Positions 13,923-24,342 of a stretch of 64,000 bases of DNA are shown here, one piece after another. The DNA is from Bursaphelenchus xylophilus (Eukaryota > Nematoda > Chromadorea > Rhabditida > Aphelenchoididae), in assembly GCA_904066235.2 (NCBI GenBank), contig CAJFCV020000002.1:806001-870000 (forward strand), written 5' to 3'. The translations under genes were made by a program, and so were the position numbers. The first letter of the stretch is position 1; each line of letters begins with the position of its first letter. The notes under the pieces were generated by a model. That model was not told where the DNA came from, did not search any database, and was given only the letters and a program-made list of their open reading frames with translations.

Positions 13923-14107
13923 TAGTGGGGGACCTGATGCAGTGGCAAAAAACGTACCATTTTGAATCCGGGAAGCATCAAAAAATATGGCAAAATGTTT
14001 CACTTGTGAAGGCCCTTCAAAAAAAATTTTTTTTTTCACTTGGAGAGGGAAGTATTTTGCCACATTTTTGATGCTTCCCGGATGCAAAATGTTACGTTTT
14101 TGGCGAT
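13923..14107. mobile_element. palindromic TA-type MITE, copy 3 (3' end lost)
   Basis: Begins TAGTGGGGGACCTGATGC and follows the family consensus through the second arm to TTACGTTTTT. There the terminal ~30 bp is missing or replaced. It sits at the outer edge of the duplicated segment 14108-15310. Confidence 0.8.
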
Positions 14108-15310
14108 TTCTATAAATTGCCAGCAAAAAAAAAAACAGAAAAGTCATTCCTAAATTTGCTAAACTTTTCATAAAATCAAGTCATCTAATTCAAAAATTTA
14201 TCGATTTTTGCAGAGATTTGAGAAGACTTCTCGAGCACTCTCAGCCAAACAAAGCCTCCATAGTTTTATAAAAACAAGCCAAAATAACCCTTTCTTCAAT
14301 TTGTGACCTTCGGCAGTCCATCAACGTCTGCAAGCCCCATCATTCTTGGAAAAAACAAACAAAAGTCTGTAAACATGAGTGCAAGCGGACTAATCAGAAA
14401 CCCCCACGAAATCCGGAAGATCTCCCAGACAATTCCTCTTAATGAATAATTTGTTTGGGACACTATTTGTGGAGCATGATGATGACTGGAAGTTAATCTA
14501 AAAATGTAATTCGGGAAATGGTTGAGCTTGCACTTTTGGACTTTTTCAGAGAGAAAAAAGTCGGGAAATGATGACAAATAGCTGAGGCGAGGCGTTTAGA
14601 GACGATGAGGCTTGGTACTAATTTAGAACGTGACTTTCAAAAACAAAGTTTCAGCCCGCGGCTTGCAGAAAGAACCGAAATTTTTAGGTCCGAAATGACG
14701 CTAGATATATGTGTTGGCATGTATCATATTTTTACTTGACTTTTCGACTCTCCGTTTAAAGACTTGAGGCTTTCATAGAAGTCAGAAGAACCGTGTTTCT
14801 GCTGACACCAATGTTCTCCAATCAGAACTTGAAAAAAGTTATCGCCGTAAAAATTTTTGTGTCGGTCAAACTCCCCTGATTTTACGTACATAAAGATCGC
14901 TGATGTCTCAGCTGCACTTTCAAAAGCTAACAAAAATTTTTTGACTTTGATTTTCCACCTGTACTGACCATGCGCCCTACAGTGGGGGACCTGATTCAGT
15001 GGCAAAAAACGTACCATTTTGCTTACGGGAGGTGTCAAAAATGTGGCGAAATGCTTCCCTCTCCAAGTGAAAAAACTTTCCTTTAAAGGGCGCGCTCTTT
15101 TTCATCACGGAAAGAGCAGGCGCGCTTTTGAAACTTGAGTTTTTTTCACTTGGAGAAGGAGGTATTTTGCCATATTTTTGATACTTCCTGGATGCAAAAT
15201 GGTACGTTTTTTGCCACTGGATCAGGTCCCCTACTGTGGGCTACAAAACGACCATTTGAAATTTTCCCATTCTTTTCCAGTAGGCGATCAAATAACTCAT
15301 ATTCTTTGCT
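14108..15310 (+). repeat. segmental duplication, copy 1 (inverted partner at 20650-21848)
   Basis: About 1.2 kb aligns in reverse orientation with 20650-21848. Matching landmarks include GCAAGCGGACTAATCAGAAA, GAAAGAACCGAAATTTTTAG, TACGTACATAAAGATCGC and ACAAAACGACCATTTG. The MITE at 14980-15236 lies inside it at the same junction as the MITE in the partner. Function unknown; no coding potential seen. Confidence 0.8.
14980..15236. mobile_element. palindromic TA-type MITE, copy 4
   Basis: Begins CAGTGGGGGACCTGATTC after TA and ends GGATCAGGTCCCCTACTG. The full-length foldback lies within the segmental duplication, at the same position as copy 6 in the partner segment. Confidence 0.9.
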
Positions 15311-16625
15311 CTAATTTTAGCCCTCTACAGTATCCGAATTTCTCTTGATTTTTGCCCCAAGCAAAGACTCTTTTTTAATACGCAAAAAACGCAACACAAT
15401 CCCCAATAAAACCGCTTGTAAATAATACTTCCCATAAAATTTCCCACCGTTTCCTCCGGAAAACAAAGACCGAACCCACTTGCAAAGACCATAATTCAAT
15501 TCAGTTAAGAGTACACTTATGTAATCTTGAGTAATTATTTATGAAATACGAGAACATGAGACATGGCACGCACTGCCCGCTGATGTACGATGGTTTTTAG
15601 CATAGTAAAAAATCGTAAAGTCAAACGACCTCTTACAGGTGTAAATTGTAGACCGAAACAAGTTGCAGAATGGAATTAAAACGAGATTTTTTAAACATGA
15701 AAAAGTTGAGTGCCTTGCAGGGATATGCAAGGTGTTTAGTTGCACTTTGAAGGGCACGTGTATCTTTTTTTGCTTTGAAAAAATAAGTGCGAGAATTCAG
15801 ATTTGGCCAAAGGTCGACATGTATGCGTGATAACGGATGTTTAAGAAAATAAAAATAATGGTGTAAAAAATGATTTGAAAGATTAAACAAGCAACTATTC
15901 TTGAATTTTGCATGTTTTGAAGCGTTTTTAATGACATGGGACATAATGCCAAAATTGGCGGGAATTTGATTTTTTGAAATTTTTTTCAAAAAAAATTAAA
16001 TTTTCTTGCAGATTATAGTGTCTTATTACATTTTCAATACAATTTCACTATTTTTAATTCTATTTTGCATTGCATTCCATAAGATTTTCCCGAGCTTACC
16101 TCCCTTACCAAGTATAATATCAAAAAATCTGATATATCGCAAAATCCCATAACAATTTCGCCTTTTACGCATTTTTTTCCAAAAATAGAACTTCTAGTAT
16201 ATAGAAAATAGAACGTCTAGTATATATATGTATAAAAACCTAATCTTCTCTCAATTTTCCCTAAATTGATCTCCAGTTGCTTGGCCACCGTTTCCCCGAC
16301 CATTGAATGAATGCTCTCCCATAAATCCTGGAAATTTAGCACCCCGGCTTGACTACTTCCTTATTTTTTTCTCATGTCGTTTAACAGCTTCAAAGCAGCC
16401 GTTTTTTGAGCCTGTTTTTAGGAGTAATTGAGCACTTTTTTCGATCATTAGCACTCTCGATGGCCATAAATTTACAGGGGAACTGGTCAATCTTGACGTT
16501 CAGATTTTAGTCAAGCTTTGCATAGACTTAGACAATTTTTTCTGAGAGTTATAAGAGATTTTAACTAGACAAATAACAGCCAGAATTTCACATTTTTTAT
16601 GAGTTTATGCATAAAGCCTTATCTA
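15311..16625. other. intergenic, no gene seen
   Basis: AT-rich sequence without supportable exons. A short direct repeat, TCTAGTATATA, occurs twice near 16195-16225. Nothing else stands out. Confidence 0.5.
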
Positions 16626-17165
16626 CACTTTTTAGCACGATTAAAAAAGCAAGATTTCTACCAAAAAAAGTCGAGTTTTTCTGCGCGAATTTGGCAGAGA
16701 TGTGAAAAAAATTGAAGTTTTTTCTCTGTGCGCTCTCCTCTTTTGCGCACTCTCCCGACGGGAAATATCGTTAAATATCTGACTGCCTTTGCAAAACGAC
16801 GCTAAAATTTTCCTTGCAAGGGAAGTACCCCAAGTGCGACGCTCAGATTTTGATGAAACTTGGCACATATTTAGAATAATTTTTCCTAAAAAATAGCGAG
16901 AATCCAAGCTCGCGCTTTGTAGAAACAACCGAGATTTTTGGATCGAAAGTTGGCGCAAAAATTTGACAACTTTTGCCGAATTTCGGCACGAAAGATTTCA
17001 TGCCTATTTCTACTGCAAAGGGTAATATTTCAACAAAAAATCAATTTTTTTCGCGCGAAACAGGCAAGGTTATGGCTAAAAAGCGTTTTTCTCTCTGACC
17101 GCTCTCCGCGTTTAGCGTACTGTCTCGGCGGAGAGAGTACGCTAAACGCTTCTAAAGCCAAAAGC
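16626..17165. repeat. family C repeat, one copy plus an adjoining partial copy
   Basis: From 16816 the sequence CAAGGGAAGTACCCCAAGTG followed by CGCTCAGATTTTGATGAAAC matches 46815-47265 and 60615-60950. The stretch 16626-16815 resembles the inner part of the same unit (a truncated neighbour). The region ends in GC-rich inverted words around GTACGCTAAACG and CTCTCGGCGG. Confidence 0.75.
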
Positions 17166-17869
17166 TTTGTTTTTTTTTCATCACCAAAAATCCCATTTTT
17201 CCATACCAACAAACTTCCTTCCTAATTCAAAGTCCGTTCACATTCCATCTCCTAATTTTCCCGTTTGGCCATTCCCCCCGTGGCCAATTCAATTTTCACG
17301 CGTTTTTTTGTTGCATTTTTTGCGCTTTCAACGCCCGTTCCGACTGGCACCGGAGGCACATTCCCGTCAAAGAGTGTCGATGTTGGCGAAAAAATTATAA
17401 AAAAACGAAAAAACGTCTGCGGATAAAAAATGGGAAAAAGTCGGTCTGTTTGGAAGATTAATTGGCTGACCTTATTACTGCTGGGGATGAAAAAAATGTA
17501 ATGAATTGGGAGATACGACTACACTTAAACTTCTGTACAAGGGGATGTTAAAATTGAATTAATTTTTTTGAATTTTTTAATGACGTTATGGACAGGTTTT
17601 GTAATATGTAGGTGTGTTGTAGAGGTCTACTACAATAAGATTTTTTCAAAGGAAATAAAATTGAGCTTGGGCGGCGTATAAAATTTTTAAATTTTTAGCT
17701 CTCCTTTTGCCTGCCGAGCTGAGATATTCAACGACCTTTGGTCACGAGAGAGTCCGCAAAATGCGGAGAGCGGGCAGAGAGAAAGACGCTTCTTGGCCAT
17801 AGCTTGTTTCATGGGAAAGAAAATATTATTTTTTTTGTAGAAACAGTACCCCGGTAAAAAAAATACTTT
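17166..17869. other. intergenic with repeat fragment
   Basis: No gene is supported. 17695-17830 contains an inverted, diverged fragment of family C (TGAGATATTCAACGACC, CGGAGAGCGGGCAGAGAG, TTGGCCATAGC). Confidence 0.45.
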
Positions 17870-18070
17870 TTTTTAAGCAGCCAAACGCGCTATATAAGCT
17901 ATCCGAAAGGATGCAAATCGCAGCCAAAAAACCAGTGCAAACTTATTGGCTACAATTCCAGGTCGTTTGCTAGCTATCCAGGCTACTTTTCCACTGTTAC
18001 AGCCGTTTGACAAGCAGTTGGTGATAGCTCAGAGACAGCCTGAACCACTTTTTTCAATTTAAAACTGTCT
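17870..18070 (+). repeat. direct repeat E, copy 1
   Basis: About 190 bp is nearly identical to 19185-19360. Shared words include TTGGCTACAATTCCAG, CGTTTGCTAGCTATCCAG and GCAGTTGGTGATAGCTCAGA. Both copies are in the same orientation. No coding potential seen. Confidence 0.85.
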
Positions 18071-18077
18071 CATGCAA

Positions 18078-18323
18078 CAGTGGCGGACCCGATCCAGTCA
18101 CTAAAAACGTACGATTTGGCATCGGGAAGCAACAAAAAGTGTAGCAAAATACCTTCCCCTCCAAGTGAAAAAACTCCGGTTTCAAAAGCCCGCCCGCTCG
18201 TTTTGTGAGGGAAATTCAGAATGGAGTTTTTTTAGTTGGAGAGGGAGGCATTTTGCCACATTTTTCGATACTTCCCGGATTCAAAATGGTACGTTTTTTG
18301 CCTCTGTATTAGGTCCGTCACTG
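18078..18323. mobile_element. palindromic TA-type MITE, copy 5
   Basis: Begins CAGTGGCGGACCCGATCC and ends AGGTCCGTCACTG before TA. Both inner arms are present (CCCCTCCAAGTG and TTGGAGAGGGAGG). It directly follows direct repeat E copy 1. Confidence 0.85.
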
Positions 18324-19184
18324 TAGTCACAAAAATTCGATTTTTTCCAAATAAAAGTGGCCCCAAATCAAAGATGGGATCAAAGGAAATTTATTATCCA
18401 TAAACTCGCCAAAAAAAGTGCCAAATTTGCGTTGCAAAACCAATGCGGCTCATAAAAAACACTCAAAACAACCTTGAAATCGGAGAAGCACAGCCCAAAA
18501 GGAATCAATTAGAAAGTCCTGTAAAAAACAAGTAAGACAGAAGAATCGCCTTGACCTCGTTTTGTTTCCATTCAAAAAACAAAACAGAGTTTTCTGGAAC
18601 GATCTCATTTCAGAGGCCACGGAAAAACAGGGAAATGTGAAAACAGACGAATAAAAAAATATGTTTTTTTCGCTTTGAATAATTCCTCCGGAAGAAAAAA
18701 ATTTTGTATTACACAAAGGCAATATCATTTGGAAATTGGACTTTTGTTTTGTCGGAAATAAGGAATTTTACACAAGAAATTTTTTTTGGAGAAAAAATGT
18801 CTGAAGAAAAATTGATAAAATTTAGTGGACAAAAGGAGGTTTAACAATTTGGTATAACCTCTTTGGAAAGCCTTAAAATTTTTTAATTTTTCTTGTGTCA
18901 GCAGCGGAGCTTGGCACAATAAAACTGCGTATCTTGAAACCTCTCTATAACGACCAATTTATAAGTTCCTAGAAGTCGATTTTACGAAGGATCGGCCAGG
19001 TTTTTTTTTCAATTGCGGCACACTTTTCTTTATTTTGTCATCCATAGACCAGAGATTAATTCCTGAAATTTTAGTCTCTGGCTTTGCAACCCCAGCTGAA
19101 ATATCCCAGCAATTTTTCTACTTGAAAAGCTATTGTAACTTCCCAAATTGGTCGAGAAAAAATGGATTTTTTATTTTTTTACGC
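18324..19184. other. intergenic, no gene seen
   Basis: AT-rich sequence without supportable exons. 19070-19150 is a diverged direct repeat of 19365-19450 (CCCAGCAATTTTTCTACTTG in both). Confidence 0.5.
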
Positions 19185-19360
19185 TATATAAGGCTATCCG
19201 AGAGGATGTAATGGCAGCCAAAAAACCAGTGCAATGTTATTGGCTACAATTCCAGATCGTTTGCTAGCTATCCAGCCTACTTTTCCACTGTTACAGCCGT
19301 TTGTCAAGCAGTTGGTGATAGCTCAGAGACAGCCTGAACTACTTTTTTCAATTTAATTTG
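19185..19360 (+). repeat. direct repeat E, copy 2
   Basis: Second copy of the 17870-18070 unit, about 90% identical by eye and in the same orientation, 1.3 kb downstream. Confidence 0.85.
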
Positions 19361-19487
19361 TCTTATGCTTTGCAGCCCCAGCCGAGATATCCCAGCAATT
19401 TTTCTACTTGAAAAGTTATTGCAATTTCCCAAACTCTTCAAGAAAAAGTCGAATTCTTTAGATTCATTGCAAATCCCACTTCAAATC

Positions 19488-19718
19488 GAGCCTCACGTCA
19501 AAAAAATGAAAAAACAAGGAATCTCGGATCATTGGTTTTTGAGGAAATTTTGCCGAATTATCAAGTCAGAAAAGAAAACTTTCCAGCAAAAAAAAATTCT
19601 TTCCAGAAAAATATTTAAATTCTCGAAATCGAGTATTCTGTGGCACTTTGCAAAAAATAAATGATCCGAGATTCCTTTTTTTTCAATTTTCTGAAAGATT
19701 TTTTTTGACGTGAGCCTC
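19488..19718. repeat. foldback element with GAGCCTCACGTC ends
   Basis: Left end GAGCCTCACGTCAAAAAAA; right end is close to its reverse complement (TTTTTTTTGACGTGAGCCTC). The inner arms AAGGAATCTCGGATCAT and ATGATCCGAGATTCCTT are exact inverted complements. Single copy seen in the window. Confidence 0.75.
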
Positions 19719-20649
19719 AAAATGTTAATCAATAATCGAACAAAAATTCTAAAGTTTACCCATTCATGGCCTCAAATAGCAAGCTGAAACTTTCGCATGT
19801 CCTTTGAAAATTATATTCTAAACTTTTGTCAAAATTGTGACACTTTTCACCTTTCAAAACTATGCGTAATATCACCGCAAAGAGTTCTGCTGATGACGAC
19901 ATTTGCATTTTTCTATTATATAAATTTCCCTCTCTAATCTCTTTTTTGCCATTTCCAGACCTCAAATTCTAATCTTTACACTTATCTTCTAACCCTCCCA
20001 AAAATTGTTTATGTTATCCATGAAGGGGTTATAAATAATTTCTTCTCCGAAAAATCTTTTTCATGAAATTTTCATATTCTTTCAATACAAAACTTTGGTC
20101 ATCTCTTCAGAATTTCCAATTTTTTCTTGTAAAATACCGTCAATTTTTTTCGGGAATGTCCAAGGGGAACAGCTGGCGAAAAATGCTCGAAAAAAATGGA
20201 ATGGCCGGTAGCGACTGGCACGTTTCTGGCCGCATTTTTTCTTTAATAAATATTTGCACAGTGCGCGACGCGTGTCTGGCCCCGAGGGCGTGAATGGTGG
20301 CCATAAGAGGGCATGTGAACCCAACAAATTAGCAATTCTCGAAGGGCGAAGAGGATTACATGGAGGGGAAGAGAGCAACTGAATAATGCAAGTGTAATGG
20401 AGTTTTGTGGATGTTACTTTGTGATATTATACATTGAAGATGTTGAGGAAAAAGTAGAGTTTCTGTACACACATCAAATTCAAAAGGAAGAGAGCCTACG
20501 GAGCAAAAAAAATTTGCGATAGAATGGACTTGCAATTCGAAAATGATAATGTATTTGCAGACATTTTTTAAATTACAAAAGTGCATTTTTCTCTAATCTA
20601 GGGCATGGTCAATACAGGTGGCAAATCAAGGTCAATTTTTTTTGATTGC
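19719..20649. other. intergenic, no gene seen
   Basis: No supportable exon. The end of the stretch (20597-20645) repeats, in tandem orientation, the sequence at about 20984-21034 (GCATGGTCAATACAGGTGGC). Confidence 0.45.
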
Positions 20650-21848
20650 TTTATATGAGCCATTTGATGGCCTACTGGAACAAATGGGAAAATCGCAAAT
20701 GGTCGTTTTGTAAGCCTCTAATCTACAGTCGGGGACCTGGCAAGAAATGTACCATTTTGCATCCAGGAAGTATCAAAAATGTAGCAAAATGCCTCCCTCT
20801 CCAAGTGAAAAAACTCAGGTTTCAAAAGCGCGCCTGTTCTTTTCGTGATGGAAAAGACGCGCCCTTCAAAACTGAGCTTTTTCACTAGGATAGGGAAGCA
20901 TTTTGCTACATTTTTTAATGCTTACCGGATGATATAAATGGTACCTTTTTTTGCCAGTGTATCAGGCCCCCCACAGTAAGGCGCATGGTCAATACAGGTG
21001 GCAAATCAAGGTCAAAATTTTTTGATTGCTATCGTAAGTGCAGCTGAGACATCAGCGATCTTTATGTACGTAAAATCAGGGGAGTTCGACCGACGCAAAA
21101 ATTTTTTCGGGAATAACTTTTTACAAATTCTGCTGGGAGAACATTTGTGTTAGCAGAAACACGATCCTTCTGACTTCTTGAAAGCCTGAGGTTTTTGAAC
21201 GGAGAGTTAAAAAGTCAAGTAAAAATATATGAAACGTGTCAAGATATCTTGCGTCAATTCGTACCTAAAAATTTCGGTTCTTTCTGCAAGCCGCAGGCTG
21301 AAACTTTGTTTCTAAAGGTTCTATTTCAAAATTAGTACCAAGCCGCATCATCTTTAAACGCCTCACCTCAGCTATAGAAATGATATTTGTCATCATTTCC
21401 TATTTAACATTTTTCTGAAAAAGTCCAAAAGTGCAAACTCAACGATTTTCCGAATTACATTTTCAGATTTACTATCAACGATCATGCACTTCAAATAGTG
21501 GCCCAAACAAATTATTCATCAAGACGAATTGCCCGAGAAATCCGAACTCCCGGATTTCGTGGGGTTTCTGATTAGTCCGCTTGCACTCATGTTTACTGAC
21601 TTTTGTTTGTTATTTCCAAGAATGACAGAGTCTTGCAGACCTTGATGGAAGGTCAGAAATTGAAGGATGATATCTTTGCTTGTTTTAAAAGGCTTCACAA
21701 AGCTAAGAGTGCAGGTGTTCTTCTCTTACATCTCTGCAAAAATCCAAAAATTTTTGGCTTACGAAATCCCCAAATGTGACCATTTGATTTTGATGGACCC
21801 TAACATAAAATATGAATATATTTTTGTAATTCATTTGCCCACTTCTTA
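20650..21848 (-). repeat. segmental duplication, copy 2 (inverted partner of 14108-15310)
   Basis: Reverse-orientation copy of the segment at 14108-15310. It includes the embedded MITE at 20726-20976 and 873 bp from that MITE to the next one (21849), the same distance as from MITE copy 3 to copy 4. Mismatches are spread throughout, so the duplication is not very recent. Confidence 0.8.
20726..20976. mobile_element. palindromic TA-type MITE, copy 6
   Basis: Begins CAGTCGGGGACCTGG, with a short deletion removing the GATCCAGT motif, and ends CAGGCCCCCCACAG before TA. It is embedded in the segmental duplication. Confidence 0.85.
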
Positions 21849-22108
21849 CAGTGGGGGATCAGATCCAGTGGCAAAAAAACGTACCATTTTGCATCCGGGA
21901 AGCATCAAAAAGTGTGGCAAAATACCTCCCTCTCCAAGTGAAAAGACTCCGATATCAAAAGTGCACCCGCTTTTTTTGTGAGGAAAAAAGGCGCACCCTT
22001 GAAAACAAAGTTTTTTTTCACTTGGAGAGAGAACCATTCTACCACATTTTTGATGCTTCGCGGATGCAAAATCGTACGTTTTTTGCCAGTGGATCAGGTC
22101 CATCACTG
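21849..22108. mobile_element. palindromic TA-type MITE, copy 7
   Basis: Begins CAGTGGGGGATCAGATCC after TA and ends GGATCAGGTCCATCACTG before TA. It is a full-length foldback at the outer edge of the duplicated segment. Confidence 0.9.
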
Positions 22109-23424
22109 TAATTTGCAACATGTTCAAATAACCCAAAGCTTCATGCCGAGAATAGAGAACCCTTTGGCATTTTTTAGGATTTCAATTTTTGGCCTGTGAC
22201 ATAACCTTCTACATACGAAAAAGCAAAATTTCAAAGCAAATAATCACCACAGAGAAATAATTTTTGGTCGGTTAATCATTGACGCTTAACATACGCCCTG
22301 GAGTAAACAACACTTGAAAAAGAATAAAATAAACAATACCATCTTTTAGGGGATTTTTTCAACTAACATGCCGGATTATTAATAGTGAGATTTTAGCTAT
22401 TCAATTTCAAGTCCAAAAATCGCTTTTTTGACCTTTGAAAGTGGGCCAAATCACGTCAGATGTCAATCTTCGAGACCCGAAGAGACAGCCAGGATTACTC
22501 ATTCATCGTTTGGAAAAAATTATTTGATTTTGAAAAAGAAATGAACAGAAGAACGTTGCTTTGTCAACTGGAGATTTAAAATCAAAAATCATTTCGAAAA
22601 AACTTCTAATTTTAGTACTTTACACTAAAATACTACACAACCGTTTTTTGGAACGTATTTTACCCAAAAAAAGCCTTTAGTTCAATGAATCACATGACTA
22701 GAAAACCATTGAAGAATAGCTTCAAAACAACCATAAATCCGATTTTTATACCCTTCTTTTTTCATGAAGCCTATTTTGAAAAACAGTGGCTTATCACCTG
22801 CCTTCGGGTCATAAGGTGGTTGTGACACATGATTTAGCAAAAGACTGATTGCTCAAAGCCATAAAAAACTGTTTTTCGTTCCGATTTTCTTGAAGAAATT
22901 AATAGCAGCAGTTGTAAATCAAAGAGAAATAACCAAAGTTTGTTTAAAATGGCATTAATTTTGAATAGTAAAACTATCCATTCCAAATAAAGAATTTCTA
23001 ATGACGTATTTTAAATGCACTTTTAAGCGGATTTGATATGAATATTTTCACATCCATATTAATTTTTCACTAATCCGATTTCCTCCTTCGCCTTTATGGA
23101 TACTGTATTCCATTTATTTTTGTTGACAAGTCGAGCAGAGAAGAACGGCACCACTTTCCACCAAACTTAACCTTTACACTTTTTTCGGCCATGGCGACTA
23201 ATCCCTGAACAGACAAAGACGTCAATTGCATTGGTGAAAGTGTATGTGTTAGAGTGCAAAATGAAAAAAAAATGCAATTTGGCTATAACCATATTTGCAA
23301 ATTGGACTTTGCAAGATGCATGTCGCAAAGGATCAAAAAGTTTTAAAAAATAGTAAAACTTTGGACGGTCAGGTTTACCGCGGTCACTAAAGATATCAAA
23401 GTTCTTATGGACTCTTTAGAGCTA
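22109..23424. other. intergenic upstream of the UGT array
   Basis: AT-rich sequence with no supportable exon, RNA gene or recognised repeat beyond the flanking MITEs. Confidence 0.5.
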
Positions 23425-23668
23425 CAGTAAGGGGCCTGATCCAGTGGCAAAAAACGTACCATTTTGCATCCGGGAAGTATAAAAAATGTGGCAAAATGCT
23501 TCCCTCTCCAAGTGAAAAAACTTTATTTTGAAGGGCACGCTCCTCAGAAAAATAGCGTGCTTTTGAAATTGGAGTTTTTTCATTCAAGAGGAAAATATTT
23601 TGCCACATTTTTGATACTTCCCGGATGCAAAATGATATTTTTTTGCCACTAGATCAGGTCTCTTAATG
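23425..23668. mobile_element. palindromic TA-type MITE, copy 8
   Basis: Begins CAGTAAGGGGCCTGATCC after TA and ends AGATCAGGTCTCTTAATG before TA. Both arms are recognisable; the terminal bases are mutated. It lies 675 bp before the first UGT start. Confidence 0.85.
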
Positions 23669-24267
23669 TAGAAACTGCAATGAAAAACAAAAAATTCATA
23701 AGTCTATAGATTATACGGTCAAATTCCAAGCGGAATTGTTCCTTATCTATAACTGTAAAGGACAATAAAATGGCTCTAGTATGGATTTGTGATGTTTCTC
23801 CAGGGGTTTGTAGGATGATTGTAGGATAAGTGTAGATTCCCGGCACTAGAGATAAAGTCAGGCTAAATTTTGTAACGATACCGTTTCAAATTTTTGTCGG
23901 ACTTGCTAGGTGAAAGCCATGTCCAGCCGGCTTAGAGTGGTCCGCGTATTCGCTAGATAGAGCTCTAAAATTTTTTACGATTACTAAACGGCTGCAAAAC
24001 TGATGCAGCAAGACCACTCATTTGCACGACCGAGGGGCATGTCTGATGACTTGGAGCTGGCCTGATGCCGGGATTACCACAGTTAAAAAATTCGACTCAT
24101 TTCCATTTCTTCATCGTATAAAGTAAATTCCTTTGCAACAACCAAAATTGCTCGTTGCTGAACTCTTGCCCTATGAAATTCGACTTGATAACAACTCCTC
24201 TGATTCAGTCATGTTGCAAAAGACAAACATGAGTGCATTGTCCCGGGGAAAGCCTCAATCTTACTAC

Positions 24268-24274
24268 TGATAAG
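24268..24274 (+). promoter_or_regulatory. GATA-type site upstream of UGT gene A
   Basis: TGATAAG lies 75 bp before the ATG at 24343. TGATAA is the known core for intestinal GATA factors (ELT-2 type) in nematodes. The other two UGT genes have the same heptamer at about 100 bp. Binding is inferred only. Confidence 0.5.
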
Positions 24275-24342
24275 GATGCACATTACATCACATAAATTTT
24301 TGGTTTTAGTATTCATTTCCCCATTCGCAACAACGTTTCATA

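Noticed and set aside
20710..20888. Open frames on many loci translating to peptides like GPDPVAKNVPFCIREV or QVKKLRFQKRA
   Set aside because: They recur because they are translations of the 17 MITE copies. They start and stop at element edges and have no gene context.
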